This document shows positions 23,100 to 33,402 of a stretch of DNA of 64,000 nucleotides, in pieces (position 1 is the first letter of the stretch; the number at the start of each line of letters is the position of its first letter). Where the stretch lies: positions 314,225 to 378,224 of the forward strand of contig NW_012236506.1 in the NCBI RefSeq assembly GCF_000787575.1, written 5' to 3'. This DNA comes from Acytostelium subglobosum LB1. Its lineage: Eukaryota > Evosea > Eumycetozoa > Acytosteliales > Acytosteliaceae. The notes beneath the pieces were generated by a model. The model worked only from the letters and a program-made list of their open reading frames with translations, ran no database searches and was not told the DNA's origin. The position numbers were made by a program, and so were the translations under genes.

Positions 23100-26000
23100 T
23101 CATTCACTGATGTTGACTGGCACTGGGATCTCCCATTCATCTTGGAATAGGGATGATACGGTTCGAGAAGACTCGCTCCAGCCTTCAGAAGCGGGCGAGT
23201 TTGATGATGAGTTGCCTCGCGCACGAGGTACACTTGGCGAGTAGGATAGTCGATTCATTCTGGAGAATCGTTTGCCTCGCAGTGTCATATTGCCATCCAT
23301 TGAAGGTGAGCCAGGTGGTGATGTCGACGACGGCGTGCCGCCACTGCTAAACACTTGACTGTTGTTGCCATTGATACTGTTTGGTGATAGCTGTGATGCT
23401 GCCACACCCTCGTTTGTGGTCGATGTGGCTAAGGTTACACTGAGACGGGGCTTGGCAGCTGGCGCGTTCTCTGGATCAAAGATGTCAAAGTAGTGCTGGA
23501 TGAGGAATGCGTTGATGGGCAACAGGTCTGAGGAGAACGATCGGAAGAGTGTGGGGGCCCAACATATCGAAAGGTTCTCGGCTGACATCATGTTCTCATC
23601 CTTTTCCAACGCGATCAAGTGCAGAAGGTAAAACAACTTCCTTACCATCTTGGCCTCGAGTGGCGTCAACAGTTCAACAATATCACGGTAGCCAGCTATC
23701 TTCTCATCTAGTGCCGTCTGTCTTGATGCCAGGAAGAAGCGATCGTGAATGTTCTCGGCAAAGAGGGGCACTGGAAGCTCACGGAAGTAGCCCTTCAATA
23801 CACCGGCTACCGTGTCTGGCTCCACTCCCTCCAAGTCGACATCCTCACCCGCTTCAAATCGTGCCTTGATCTGTTTGAGCATGTTGGCGCTGGCACATGT
23901 CCTGAAGATGCCAAGCACCTTGGTGCCCTTGGCCAACAACTGTGTGATTGACTTGGCGACGATGGGTGGCATTTCGATGGAACCGTTGATTGTTCCTCCC
24001 CTCTGTGGCACGAATGAGTCACTCTGTTGTAGTTGACGTCCTGGGTAGAGTGGTCCTCGAACGCCTGTGGCCACCTTCTTTGTGATGTCGATTGTTGCTG
24101 GTGGCTTTGGACTGGCCGCGGCCGGCTTGATGAATGAGCTGGAGTTTGATCCTGTGCGGACATGAAGTGTGCTGCCACTCTGTCGCATGGGCACTGGTGG
24201 CGCGGGAGATGACGCGCCCGTGCGCTCAGGTGGCGGTGGAACATATTTGAATTGATGAGCGACGTTAGAGTTGATCAAGTTCTGTATCTCGATCAGAGCC
24301 TTGTGTGTCTTGTCCTGACCAGTGGTGGACTTGTCGCCAAGAAGTATGGCGTTGATATCCAACAACGGCATGTTGAGCAATGTGACCGACTTGTTGTTTC
24401 GCTTCATTGATTGTTTGATGATCTTGAGAGCGTCCATTGAGAAGTCATTGCCATCGATCTTGATCTGTTTGAGTGTCTGATTCTTCCAGAGTATCTTGGC
24501 CAGCGCCATCGCACCAGAGTCTCCAATACCATTGCCACTGATGTCCAGCTTGACCAACGATTCGTTCTTGAGAAGCAATAGAACGAATGGAACAAGGTCG
24601 TTCTTGAGTCCCCTCGTGCCACTGGTACATGCGATGGACAATGACTCGATCGTCACATTGTCCTCGATTAGGTTGCAGAGTGCCTCAACAGCACGAACAC
24701 GCAGCTTTGATCGTGATGTCTTGAAGTTATTGTCGATTGCTAGATGTCTGAGGTTGGTGTTTGGATACATGACCTCGCACAGCCTGATGATGCCCGAGTC
24801 GCCCAGGTCGTTATCAGACAAGTCGACGTTGGCCGCCTTGATCAACGATGTGGCGGGTCCAAACAACTGTTTCAAATCATGTTCGCTAAAGTACAATCGT
24901 GCCAGATTGATGCTAGTGAGCGCTGGCAGCTGCTTGAGGAAGCTGAACAAATCGACAATGGTCTCCTTGCTCGATGATGGCTTGTTGCCTGAGAAGTCTA
25001 GCACCTTGAGTGAGTTGTTGCCGCTCTTGAGCTCTTTGTATACTGGTCCGGTGTTGGACATTTGTAATGTGTGTAGTGCGGTTGCCTTGGAGAGGAAGCG
25101 ACATAGTGCTCCACTTCCTGCAAGTTCCAACTTATTGTTGTTAATCGACAAGAAGTTCAGAGTTGACACAGATGGCGATGCCAACAAAGAGTGGAAAAAT
25201 GCCTCCATTGGCTTGCCAGCACTCGATGTATTCTCCACATTGATATAAGTCAGTCCACTTGGCAATGCCTGGATTGTTGTGCCAAGCGCCACTATGCCCT
25301 TGCTCTGTGTAGTCGACATTGGAGGGTAGAATGTTAGTTTATGGGATGGAAGTGGCATGATTCCAGGTCCACCCAACACATACCTCGAGGATGTTGTTGC
25401 TGAGATTGATGTGTTGTAACTTGATGGTCTTGTTCTCGGATAGACCGGCGAGCATTGCCATGATTGACTCTTTGGATGACTGTATGTTGTTGAGGTGAAG
25501 CTTTTGAAGTGCCGAGCTGACACGCACTGTCTCTGTAAGTTGATTCATCTCCTCGGTGGACAACTTGAAGTTGCTGGACACCAATGATGTGAAGTAATTG
25601 TTGTAGGCCAATGACATTATCAAAGCTCGAACATCATATGGTGTGCATTGGTACACCTCATTCAAGTTGAACTCCTTCACATTGTTGCATGGGTACAAGT
25701 TCTCAATGTCCCAGATCACGCTCAACAATGGTGCAATGCCCATAAAGTCGCAGACCGACTTGTATGTAATAGCGAATGATCCACATGGAGGTGATGGTCC
25801 TGTCGAGTCCTTGTTTACTTTGTTGTGATCGATTGATCGAGTGTAAGTAAGTATGATGTGATTGATTGATTGAGTGTCCGGACGAGTGTCCGGATACTTA
25901 CTGTTGGCCTGGAATATTGGCAATATCCTGGACTCGGGTAGGATGGTGAAGATCAATGCCTTGCCGATGGTGAGTGCCGGGAATGTGTTGACGAATGAGT

Positions 26001-26439
26001 AATGTAGACTCTTTAGGATGTTGTCAGTGTCGGCTGTGGTGAACTTGAGCGTGTCGTTGTTCTTGAACCGGATTGCCATCTCTTGGCATTTTGGACTGCT
26101 TATCTCTACAATGTCCAGATAATGATGATCTTCGTCCAGTTTTCCATTTGGTTTGAATATGAACATCCTATTCATTCCAAGGATCAATGTCAATTCCTCA
26201 GTCGGCTTCTTTGCATCCTTCTTTATCTTATCATTGATTGGTACTATCTTGGNCAATGACCTTTCCCTCCTCTTTCCTCTGTGACAATACATTCTCTATA
26301 ATCTCTGTTTGATTGATTGATTGATTGATTGATTGATGAGGGTTAGGACTTGGGTTGGTTGGGGTTGGTTGGGATGATTCCAAATGATCCAGATCATACT
26401 CTTTTCATTTGGAGATAGTATAACTGGTTGGCTTGACAT
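23100..26439 (-). CDS. CARMIL-like PH + LRR protein with RhoGAP domain (CARMIL-GAP)
   Basis: About 1026 residues; exons 26439-26400, 26304-25902, 25817-25384 and 25304-23100. The true start is a short first exon (MSSQPVILSPNEK). Order: CARMIL-type PH domain (about 25-125); leucine-rich repeats (about 190-530) with repeated LxxLxLSxNxL-type units; a Pro/Ser linker; a RhoGAP domain (about 640-820) with the arginine-finger motif GIFRTCAS and later ENLSICWAPTLFR; and a Ser-rich tail. CARMIL proteins control actin capping at the leading edge; the GAP domain would switch off a Rac/Rho GTPase. A CARMIL-GAP of this plan is, to my knowledge, known from Dictyostelium. The N at 26253 sits beside one surplus base that breaks the frame near residue 32, an assembly defect. 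Confidence 0.88.
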
Positions 26440-27265
26440 CTTATATCTCTATCCACTCTGTATTATTATTAATATCTAATCTTTTGATGTTCCAGGTGAC
26501 TTTGTTCTGTGACTGAATTTGGACTTTGAGCGCGGTAAGTGAGTCTTCCTTCCTCCACCTAGTGTGTCCACTCACTTTATGCTAGCAATACAATGTATGG
26601 GAGATAGAGATAGAGTAATTTATATATGTTTTGTGTTTGTGTTGGATGAGGACACAATGAGAATGATTGAGTACATTTGCAAGGTTGTTGTTGATTGGAT
26701 ATGTTGGTATGGGTATGGGAGGCATCCCAGGATTGGGTGGTAGTCATCATATCAAACTTATTGATCATCATCGTCACACATAATCATGTGAGTGGCTATG
26801 ATAAATGAAACACACAACACATCAATACCCAACAACGTGTATGATGGCAACCCGATTAAACACACCAGTTCATTCCAAAATCGCCCATAAAAGATGTGGG
26901 GGTGGTTTCTGGTCCCACACATTGCCGTTGGGGCATCCAACTGTCAAATAGTATCACCGGGTCATTGAACACAACTAAGCCAATGTTCAGAGTCTCTGCC
27001 GTTGGTTTGTTGTTGGTATCTTTGTTGTTGGGTTGACTGGTCTGGGTATGGTCTATGTGTATGTGTATGTCTTGAGGATAATGTCAACAAGTGCACTAAG
27101 GATAGTGAGTTTATTGACTAATTGATAAGGGAAGGAATGAAGGAGAAGTGGACGCCACGACGCCAAAAGGGAATGGTAATACAAAGATGGTACGATTGAT
27201 TGTTTGAATGATTGGTTGATTGGTTATTATATAATATATATATTGATATCTTGTGAACTTGTTGA
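26440..27265. other. intergenic region, CARMIL-GAP promoter and SNARE 3' flank
   Basis: About 830 bases with GT-rich and AT-rich stretches. A GC-richer block at 26820-26980 has an open minus-strand frame of about 60 codons without recognisable features. Nothing else seen. Confidence 0.4.
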
Positions 27266-28305
27266 TTATTTAACGAATGAATAGATCAATCCACCAATGC
27301 CCAGGAGTACACAAAGAAGGATGACATCTAGAATGAATCTGTCTGCCTTACGGACCTAATGAATGAATCAAAAAGAAGAAGAGTTGTTAGTGTTTGATTG
27401 ATTGATTGAATGATTGAGTTGAATAACTTACATCTTTGATCATTTGGCCTAGTCTAACGTTGATGTTCTCAAGCTTCTCATCCAGGACATCTGCTCTATC
27501 ATTGAGGTCATCGAGCATCTTGCCCTGTCTCTTGGCAGCAGAACCCATGTTCTGAGCAATATTGTGGGTCTCCACAAGATGTGTTTGAATGATCTCCAAG
27601 TTGCGATCCTATAAAGAGTTGTTGTTGATTGTTTGATTGATTAGAATGACTGCACTGCCTCTCGAGACTTCATCATGAAGTCGTGTATAACTAACTTACA
27701 ATCTCTTGATCATTTCTCCTAAGCTCTCTAAAGTCATCATTGTCAATGTCTGGCAACTCTTTGATGGTGGCAGCGGATGGGTCGATTGGGATGAAGGCAT
27801 TGCGATCACCTCCACGCTTCTTGTTCAACAACTCCAACTCCTTGATGTGGTTCCAGACCAGCTCGCACACCTCCTTGTCCAACTCGAGTCTCTGCTGCTT
27901 CTCTGCATTCTCCTTGTTCTTCTTGGTGTACTTGTCCTGAGCTTTATCATACATTCTCTGCAACTTTTGTGCCTCTCCCTTAATATCCATTATTGCCTTA
28001 CGAATGTGATGTGACAGCTCAACAGTTCTAACTGAGCCTGGCATATTAATCTCTGCTTCATCTCTCTCCTTGATCAACTGTATATTATATCATATTGATT
28101 GAGTTAGTATGAGCATGATGCTATATATATATATATATGTGAATGATAAACATACCTCTTTGATACCCTTGATATCTAGACCTATCTTCTTTCGGAGCAG
28201 AGTGAAGGCATCGACATCACCCTCCTTTAACAGCTCCTTGTTCTTGTCTTTGGCATCGACAGTCTCTCTCTGTATCTTCTCTACTCTTCTAATAAGTGAG
28301 TTCAT
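27266..28305 (-). CDS. Qc-SNARE of the SYP7 type
   Basis: 264 residues; exons 28305-28156, 28077-27700, 27608-27432 and 27355-27266. An N-terminal helical region (MNSLIRRVEKIQRE...) is followed by a Lys-rich coiled segment, the SNARE helix (about 175-235: heptads with NLEIIQTHLVETHNIAQNMG, zero-layer Gln, then LDEKLENINVRLGQM) and a C-terminal anchor LDVILLCVLLGIGGLIYSF. The anchor and the RF-LDV lead-in strongly resemble plant SYP71-73, ER/plasma-membrane Qc-SNAREs, more than syntaxin-6, -8 or -10. It would join a four-helix bundle for vesicle fusion. All introns are 76-91 nt, and two carry sense-strand CAAT repeats. Confidence 0.82.
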
Positions 28306-29091
28306 TCTTGTAGATGTCTAGAATGTATGTATATGTATATTATAATAAATGTTAACTACAAATGATATATAAAGTAGTAGAGCAAGTTGAAAACTGTTGT
28401 TGTTGTTGATGATGTTAATAAGGGTAATAATACAAATAAATAATAAACTTGTTGTATATGTATAAATTATATGTATATAAATGTATGTTGGATGTATTTG
28501 TAATCAATCACGATTGAATTAATGAGATGATGACTTTGTCGTTGTTTGAATTAGTTTTGTGTGTGTATGATTACATTGTTGTGTATGTGTGGGCAAAATA
28601 ATTTGAAAAACTCCAACTGCCCTGGGCAGAATCACAAGAACAACAATAACAGCTGGCAGACCATCGAATGTTGTCTAAAACCAAGTTCCAACACGACAAG
28701 GAATGAATTAAATTCAAGTAAAATGACTACATAATCCTATTCCAAAAGAATGAGTGATAGAGTGAGGGAGATAAAAGTAATATTATCCTCAATTCATTGT
28801 TAATATATCTTGTAATTGGAATCATCCCAACATTTTATTTATGATAAATACTCTATCATCAATGAACATGTTAACTTTTTCTCAAGATTGATTCGTCCAC
28901 AATTAAGATATTTTTATGATCAGTTTCCCATCAAAACACTCAAAAATATCTAATCTGAAGGGTTTGATTGGTGTAAATAGTAGATTAAACTGGGACTCAA
29001 TGATTCATACCAACAATATACTTACTTGTACAAGATTAAATATTATTATTATCAAACATACAACTTAGAGATAAAGAAAGAAGATAAATAG
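28306..29091. promoter_or_regulatory. divergent upstream region, SNARE and beta-helix genes
   Basis: AT-rich near both starts. A perfect inverted repeat CTGCCC-T-GGGCAG lies at 28617-28629, and a degenerate copy of the window-wide palindrome (TGGAATCATCCCA) at 28817-28829. No gene seen. Confidence 0.4.
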
Positions 29092-30541
29092 ATGGCAAAA
29101 ATATTATTATATGTATCAATTGTAATGTTGTTGTGTTTGTACAACACGAGTGATGGTCAAATATTTTCAATGACAACCATATATGTTGACCCATCATCAA
29201 CCAATACTAAATTACAATGTGGACTTTATTCAAACAACAATCAATCATGTGCCAATATCCAAGCAGCACTCAAATCTTACAAATCATTAATCCCAAATCC
29301 AACCTACTCTTTATTGAATATTGTATTGGCGAGCGGAGTCTACTCCCAGGACACTAGTATCGACAACCAACCAAACTGAACCCAACTCAGACATAAACCC
29401 ATACTCCCTCAACATTATCATTGGTCCAGCATCATCTTTATCAGGAGGTGATGTAATAATTGACCTAAACTACACTACTCGAGAATTTATATTACTATAC
29501 TCAAACAATATTTATAACGACTTCTTGGCAACAAACATTACTATCAACAATATAACAATTAGGAATGGACAGAAACCGGCAATATACGCATCTGTTATCT
29601 ATTGTAATATTACACTCAACAATGTCACACTTGTTAACTTCAACTCAACAACACTATTCAACGTGATAGCTGATGACATTGACACCAACTACCTCACCAT
29701 CAACGGTGGACTCATATCCAATATCAATGGATCGCACACATCAATATTCTCTATCTACCCATCCAACCTTGTGCTCAACCATGTGATCATATCAAATAAT
29801 AATGTCCAATACCTGTTCTCTGGTTCAAACGGTGGCACCCAAATGATTGTCAACACTTCATTCCTCTCAAACACATTCGACGAAAACATGATATTCGTTT
29901 CTGGATACGACTCATTCAATCTTAATAATTGCTCCTTCATTGATAATCAATCATCTAGGACAGCGAGCAACAACAATTTCACTTCAATTATAAATGCGTA
30001 TTATAATGATATTATCATCACTAATACAACAATGAGCGGCAACTCCAATGTTGCCAATTTACTATCTCTCTTTTCATTGAATGCTACAATTGATTGCTCC
30101 TCATTCAATGGCAACAACTGCACTGGACAACTCTTTTTAGTCCAAAGAGTCAATCTCACAATGTCTTCCAGCACATTCTCCCTCAATGAAGTTGGAAAAC
30201 CAGCTGTATTGGACATTTGGGGCTCTAATGTGTCTCTTTCCAATGTAGTATTTGGTCCATCTAATGAATCATCTTCAACAACATATATTCAATGTTTACA
30301 TGGAAACTTAACAATGAACAATATCACCAAGAATGGAAATAATCAGCTATTTACTTGCTCGGCCATTGATAGTTGTACAGTTCAAAGTGACTCGGAAATC
30401 TGTGCTAAAGGTGGATCGAATGGAGGACAAATAGCAGGCATTGTCGCGGGCTCCATTGGAGGCGTTATTGTGATAGTGGTAATCGTCCAAATCATCATGC
30501 GCTATATAAAGAGAAGTCAGTACGCCCCTATTGAAGGATAA
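29092..30541 (+). CDS. right-handed beta-helix surface protein, type I membrane
   Basis: About 482 residues, single exon. Signal peptide (MAKILLYVSIVMLLCLYNTSDGQ), then TTIYVDPSS and a Cys-x-IQAAL motif that starts pectin-lyase-fold proteins, then about twelve short beta-helix turns rich in Asn, Ile, Thr and Ser (NITINNITIRNG, LNNVTLVNF, SNNNVQYLF) with many N-glycosylation sites, then a TM helix (IAGIVAGSIGGVIVIVVIV) and a short tail. Dictyostelids have large families of such glycoproteins; the role is unknown. The reading frame breaks once between about 29345 and 29378: the N-terminal frame ends in a stop while the helix continues in the next frame. One surplus base in the assembly, or a real lesion, explains it. 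Confidence 0.75.
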
Positions 30542-30547
30542 CGTGTT

Positions 30548-30560
30548 TGGAATAATTCCA
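30548..30560. repeat. TGGAA-N3-TTCCA palindrome in 3' flank of the beta-helix gene
   Basis: Fully palindromic over 15 bases (TTGGAATAATTCCAA) when one flanking base on each side is counted; seven bases after the stop codon, followed by CAATCAATC. Confidence 0.65.
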
Positions 30561-30687
30561 ATCAATCAATCAAACAACAAGCAGGTCCCTAGGATATCAA
30601 GCTCCAAATAAATATAAATATATTAATAATATTTATTACCATGTTGACATACTGATCGATGTAGTCAACATTGTGTTGAATAATCAA

Positions 30688-32349
30688 TCATTCATGTTCA
30701 ACAATATTATCCAATAATATATCTTGATCTCCAGATTTATGATCAGATGTAGTGTTTGATGGTGGTTCAGACGATGATGATGTTTGAGGTGGACCAAACT
30801 TGCTTGTTAATATAATCTTGATGAATGTTATAAAGAATAACAATGATAGTATTGCCAATAATATTGTAAAGACAATGTTTGACCAACGGAATGAAACATG
30901 ATCCATGATGGCCGAGCCCAAGATGGGTCCAACAAAGAATCCAATGCAGAAGCAACAATTGAACAATGATGCAATCTTTCCATTGTGTTCATTATACTGA
31001 TGTGGATCGATGGTCAAAGTCAACACAGCCATCAGAGGTGTGTTGGTCATAATCAGACCCGCTGACAATATGAACACAATTACAAAGGTCTCCCAAAGGT
31101 GGCTAGCAAATGTGATGAATGGGTATACGAATATGACTGTGACCATGCCGAGAAGTACAGTGCGGAAGTGTCCAAGTACCTTGTCTGCCAGCTTGCCAGA
31201 GAGTGGCGCTATAAATACTGCTGGCAAGGTCATTGTGGCAAACATTAGACTGATCACCGTGGATGATGAGTTGTATGTGCGCTTGAGGTATAGCGGGATG
31301 GTTGGTTCGAGCGCGGCAAAGCATGCATATTGTATGATGATGGTCAGACACAGGACTATGACCTTGAAGTTGAACGCCATTTTGAAGAATGATTGTCCTC
31401 GAGCGGCCTCCTTGGCCGCAGCCTTGGCACCATCCTTGTCCTGTGCCTTGAGACTCTTTTCAACATGTGCCTCCTTTCTTTGTTTGTGTCGCTTGATGGC
31501 GTCGTCGGATACGAACACCAGTCGGATGAATAGGTCGAATGCAGTGATGCCACATGCTACTAGGAAGGGCACACGATAGCCAAAGTGTTCATAAAGTATG
31601 CCTCCAATGAGTGGGCCAACAGGGGCACCGATGGCATTGCCACCGACCACTGATCCAATGACTGTACCTAGTCTCTCTGGAGGGTAGATGTCGGCAATGA
31701 GCGCAAGACCGACGACCCAGGACACAGCAGAGCTGACACCTTGAGCAAACCTTGCGACAAACAGTATCCACAACGACTCGCCATATGCAAACATCAGTGT
31801 TGAAGCTATCAGTGAGATGAGGCCAATGAGGAATGGTGTCTTGCGTCCAATCTTGTCAGAGAGTGATCCAAACACAGGTGTAGATATAATGGAGCCGGCT
31901 GAGAACATGGCAAAGAGCACACCTGTCACCGACTCACTTTGATGATATTTCTCCTCCATCACACCTGGCAGGATGGGCAGGACGAGGCCATAGCAGACCA
32001 TGTCACAGAACAATGCCACCGAGATGGATACCAGAACTGACACCTTGCTATTCCTTACTCGGAAGAATGTGCGAAGTAAGGGGTTTGAGGGCAGTCGGAA
32101 GTCGTCGAAATCATCGTCATCGTCATCGTTGGCTCCATCTTCCAGTGTGGATGTGGCTGCCTCCAAGTCGATGGGGGTTGTGGCGGTGGTTGTTGTGTTG
32201 GCAGAGTCAGGTGATGATTCATTGTCATCTTCATATCCACCTGATGCAACAGCAGTGTCTGGTTCCAGTATAGCACCACTGACCAATCTACTATCCAGTT
32301 CGTCGTCGTCGTCGTTGATATTCTGATGCTGATACTTTGTTTGATCCAT
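30688..32349 (-). CDS. MFS transporter, vesicular amine transporter-like (DHA1 type)
   Basis: 553 residues, no intron. A long acidic cytosolic N-terminus (Asp/Glu and Thr runs) precedes twelve predicted TM helices. Signature motif A reads GSLSDKIGRKTP between TM2 and TM3, a second copy GKLADKVLG lies between TM8 and TM9, and there are antiporter-type Gly/Pro patterns (GGNAIGAPVGPLIGG). The central loop is Lys/Ala-rich. Closest in plan to VMAT/SLC18 and bacterial drug:H+ antiporters; the substrate is not predictable from sequence. It shares a 487-base upstream region with the GFA-fold gene. Confidence 0.82.
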   Translation of the reverse strand: MDQTKYQHQNINDDDDELDSRLVSGAILEPDTAVASGGYEDDNESSPDSANTTTTATTPIDLEAATSTLEDGANDDDDDDFDDFRLPSNPLLRTFFRVRNSKVSVLVSISVALFCDMVCYGLVLPILPGVMEEKYHQSESVTGVLFAMFSAGSIISTPVFGSLSDKIGRKTPFLIGLISLIASTLMFAYGESLWILFVARFAQGVSSAVSWVVGLALIADIYPPERLGTVIGSVVGGNAIGAPVGPLIGGILYEHFGYRVPFLVACGITAFDLFIRLVFVSDDAIKRHKQRKEAHVEKSLKAQDKDGAKAAAKEAARGQSFFKMAFNFKVIVLCLTIIIQYACFAALEPTIPLYLKRTYNSSSTVISLMFATMTLPAVFIAPLSGKLADKVLGHFRTVLLGMVTVIFVYPFITFASHLWETFVIVFILSAGLIMTNTPLMAVLTLTIDPHQYNEHNGKIASLFNCCFCIGFFVGPILGSAIMDHVSFRWSNIVFTILLAILSLLFFITFIKIILTSKFGPPQTSSSSEPPSNTTSDHKSGDQDILLDNIVEHE

Positions 32350-32836
32350 TATGTATCATATGTGATGTGAATGATTGTTGTGATTGAGTGAGTGAGTGAT
32401 GTTACTTGGTTGAATGAACAATATGTATGACTGACTGTCCTGTTGATTGATGGATTGAATGATTGAACTAATGGCACTCTTAAGTTATCATTGTTTCTTT
32501 CGTCACTCGTCTGCAAAAGGTTGTCTGTCTGCACACCTTATGCCAAAGTATAAACTTGCGAAAGGAACACGAATACAATCCCGTCTTATTCACAAATCTA
32601 GTGAGTAGGGACTAAGTTTAAAGTGAATGATCTAATCATCCGTTCAATGTCAGTTGTTGTGGTGGTTACTAGTTCCTAACCCTGTACAATAATTCTTTAT
32701 CGGGGGACGCGTCAAGGAAGTGCGACAGTCCATTTTCCGTCCACATCTTTTTCCGGAAGGACACTCTCCACAAATTGCTGTATCTTTGTTCAACAACTTA
32801 AATCAAGTACTTCAAATATATATATAACAACTTGAC
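32350..32836. promoter_or_regulatory. divergent promoter, MFS and GFA-fold genes
   Basis: The left half has TGATTGATTGA and TGAGTGAGTGAG runs, probably leader of the minus-strand MFS gene. The right half ends TATATATATAACAACTT before the GFA start. No other element seen. Confidence 0.4.
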
Positions 32837-33250
32837 ATGTCTGATCAACAACAACAACTTAAATCTTATAACGCTAGTTGTCACTGTGGTGATGTAAAGA
32901 TAAGAGTTAAAGTGGACTTGTCATCATCAGGCAGATGTAATTGTACAGTTTGTGTAAAGAGAAGAGCATGGAGTGCAAGAGTGGCAATAGAGGACTTCTC
33001 AATAGTATCAGGTGCAGATAATACAACTGTTTATACATTGACAGGTGCAGGTCTACATCACTTCTGTAAGAGATGTGGAGTGGCATTGTACAGCAAGTGT
33101 GACATCCCATCAATTGGACAGTTCTACACCGTCAGTGTATCATGTATCGATGGTCTCACACCCGAGGAGTTGGCTGCCATCCCCATCCGCTACAGCGACG
33201 GCTTGAACAACAACTGGTGGAATCCTCCAGCATGTACCTCATACCTCTAA
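32837..33250 (+). CDS. GFA/CENP-V fold zinc protein
   Basis: 137 residues, no intron. The fold is marked by zinc-binding Cys sets: CHC at 15-17, CNCTVC at 34-39, and CKRCG near 77-81, the pattern of glutathione-dependent formaldehyde-activating (GFA) domain proteins and CENP-V. It ends SDGLNNNWW, as in small GFA proteins. Formaldehyde chemistry for the family is disputed; many members have unknown substrates. A Gln-rich start (SDQQQQLK) is the only host-style addition. It converges with the FAR-acyltransferase gene 152 bases away. Confidence 0.85.
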   Translation: MSDQQQQLKSYNASCHCGDVKIRVKVDLSSSGRCNCTVCVKRRAWSARVAIEDFSIVSGADNTTVYTLTGAGLHHFCKRCGVALYSKCDIPSIGQFYTVSVSCIDGLTPEELAAIPIRYSDGLNNNWWNPPACTSYL

Positions 33251-33402
33251 TGTAAATAACAAAGAAATAGAGAGAAGAAGAGGATAGTATAGCTAGCTGC
33301 TTTAGTCGCAGGTGTGTTTGTTTATTGGGGTTGGTAGTTTGGGAGGGGACGAGGCGAGGTGGTAATATGACGCGTAAGAGGATGGACGAGTACGTAGACT
33401 CT

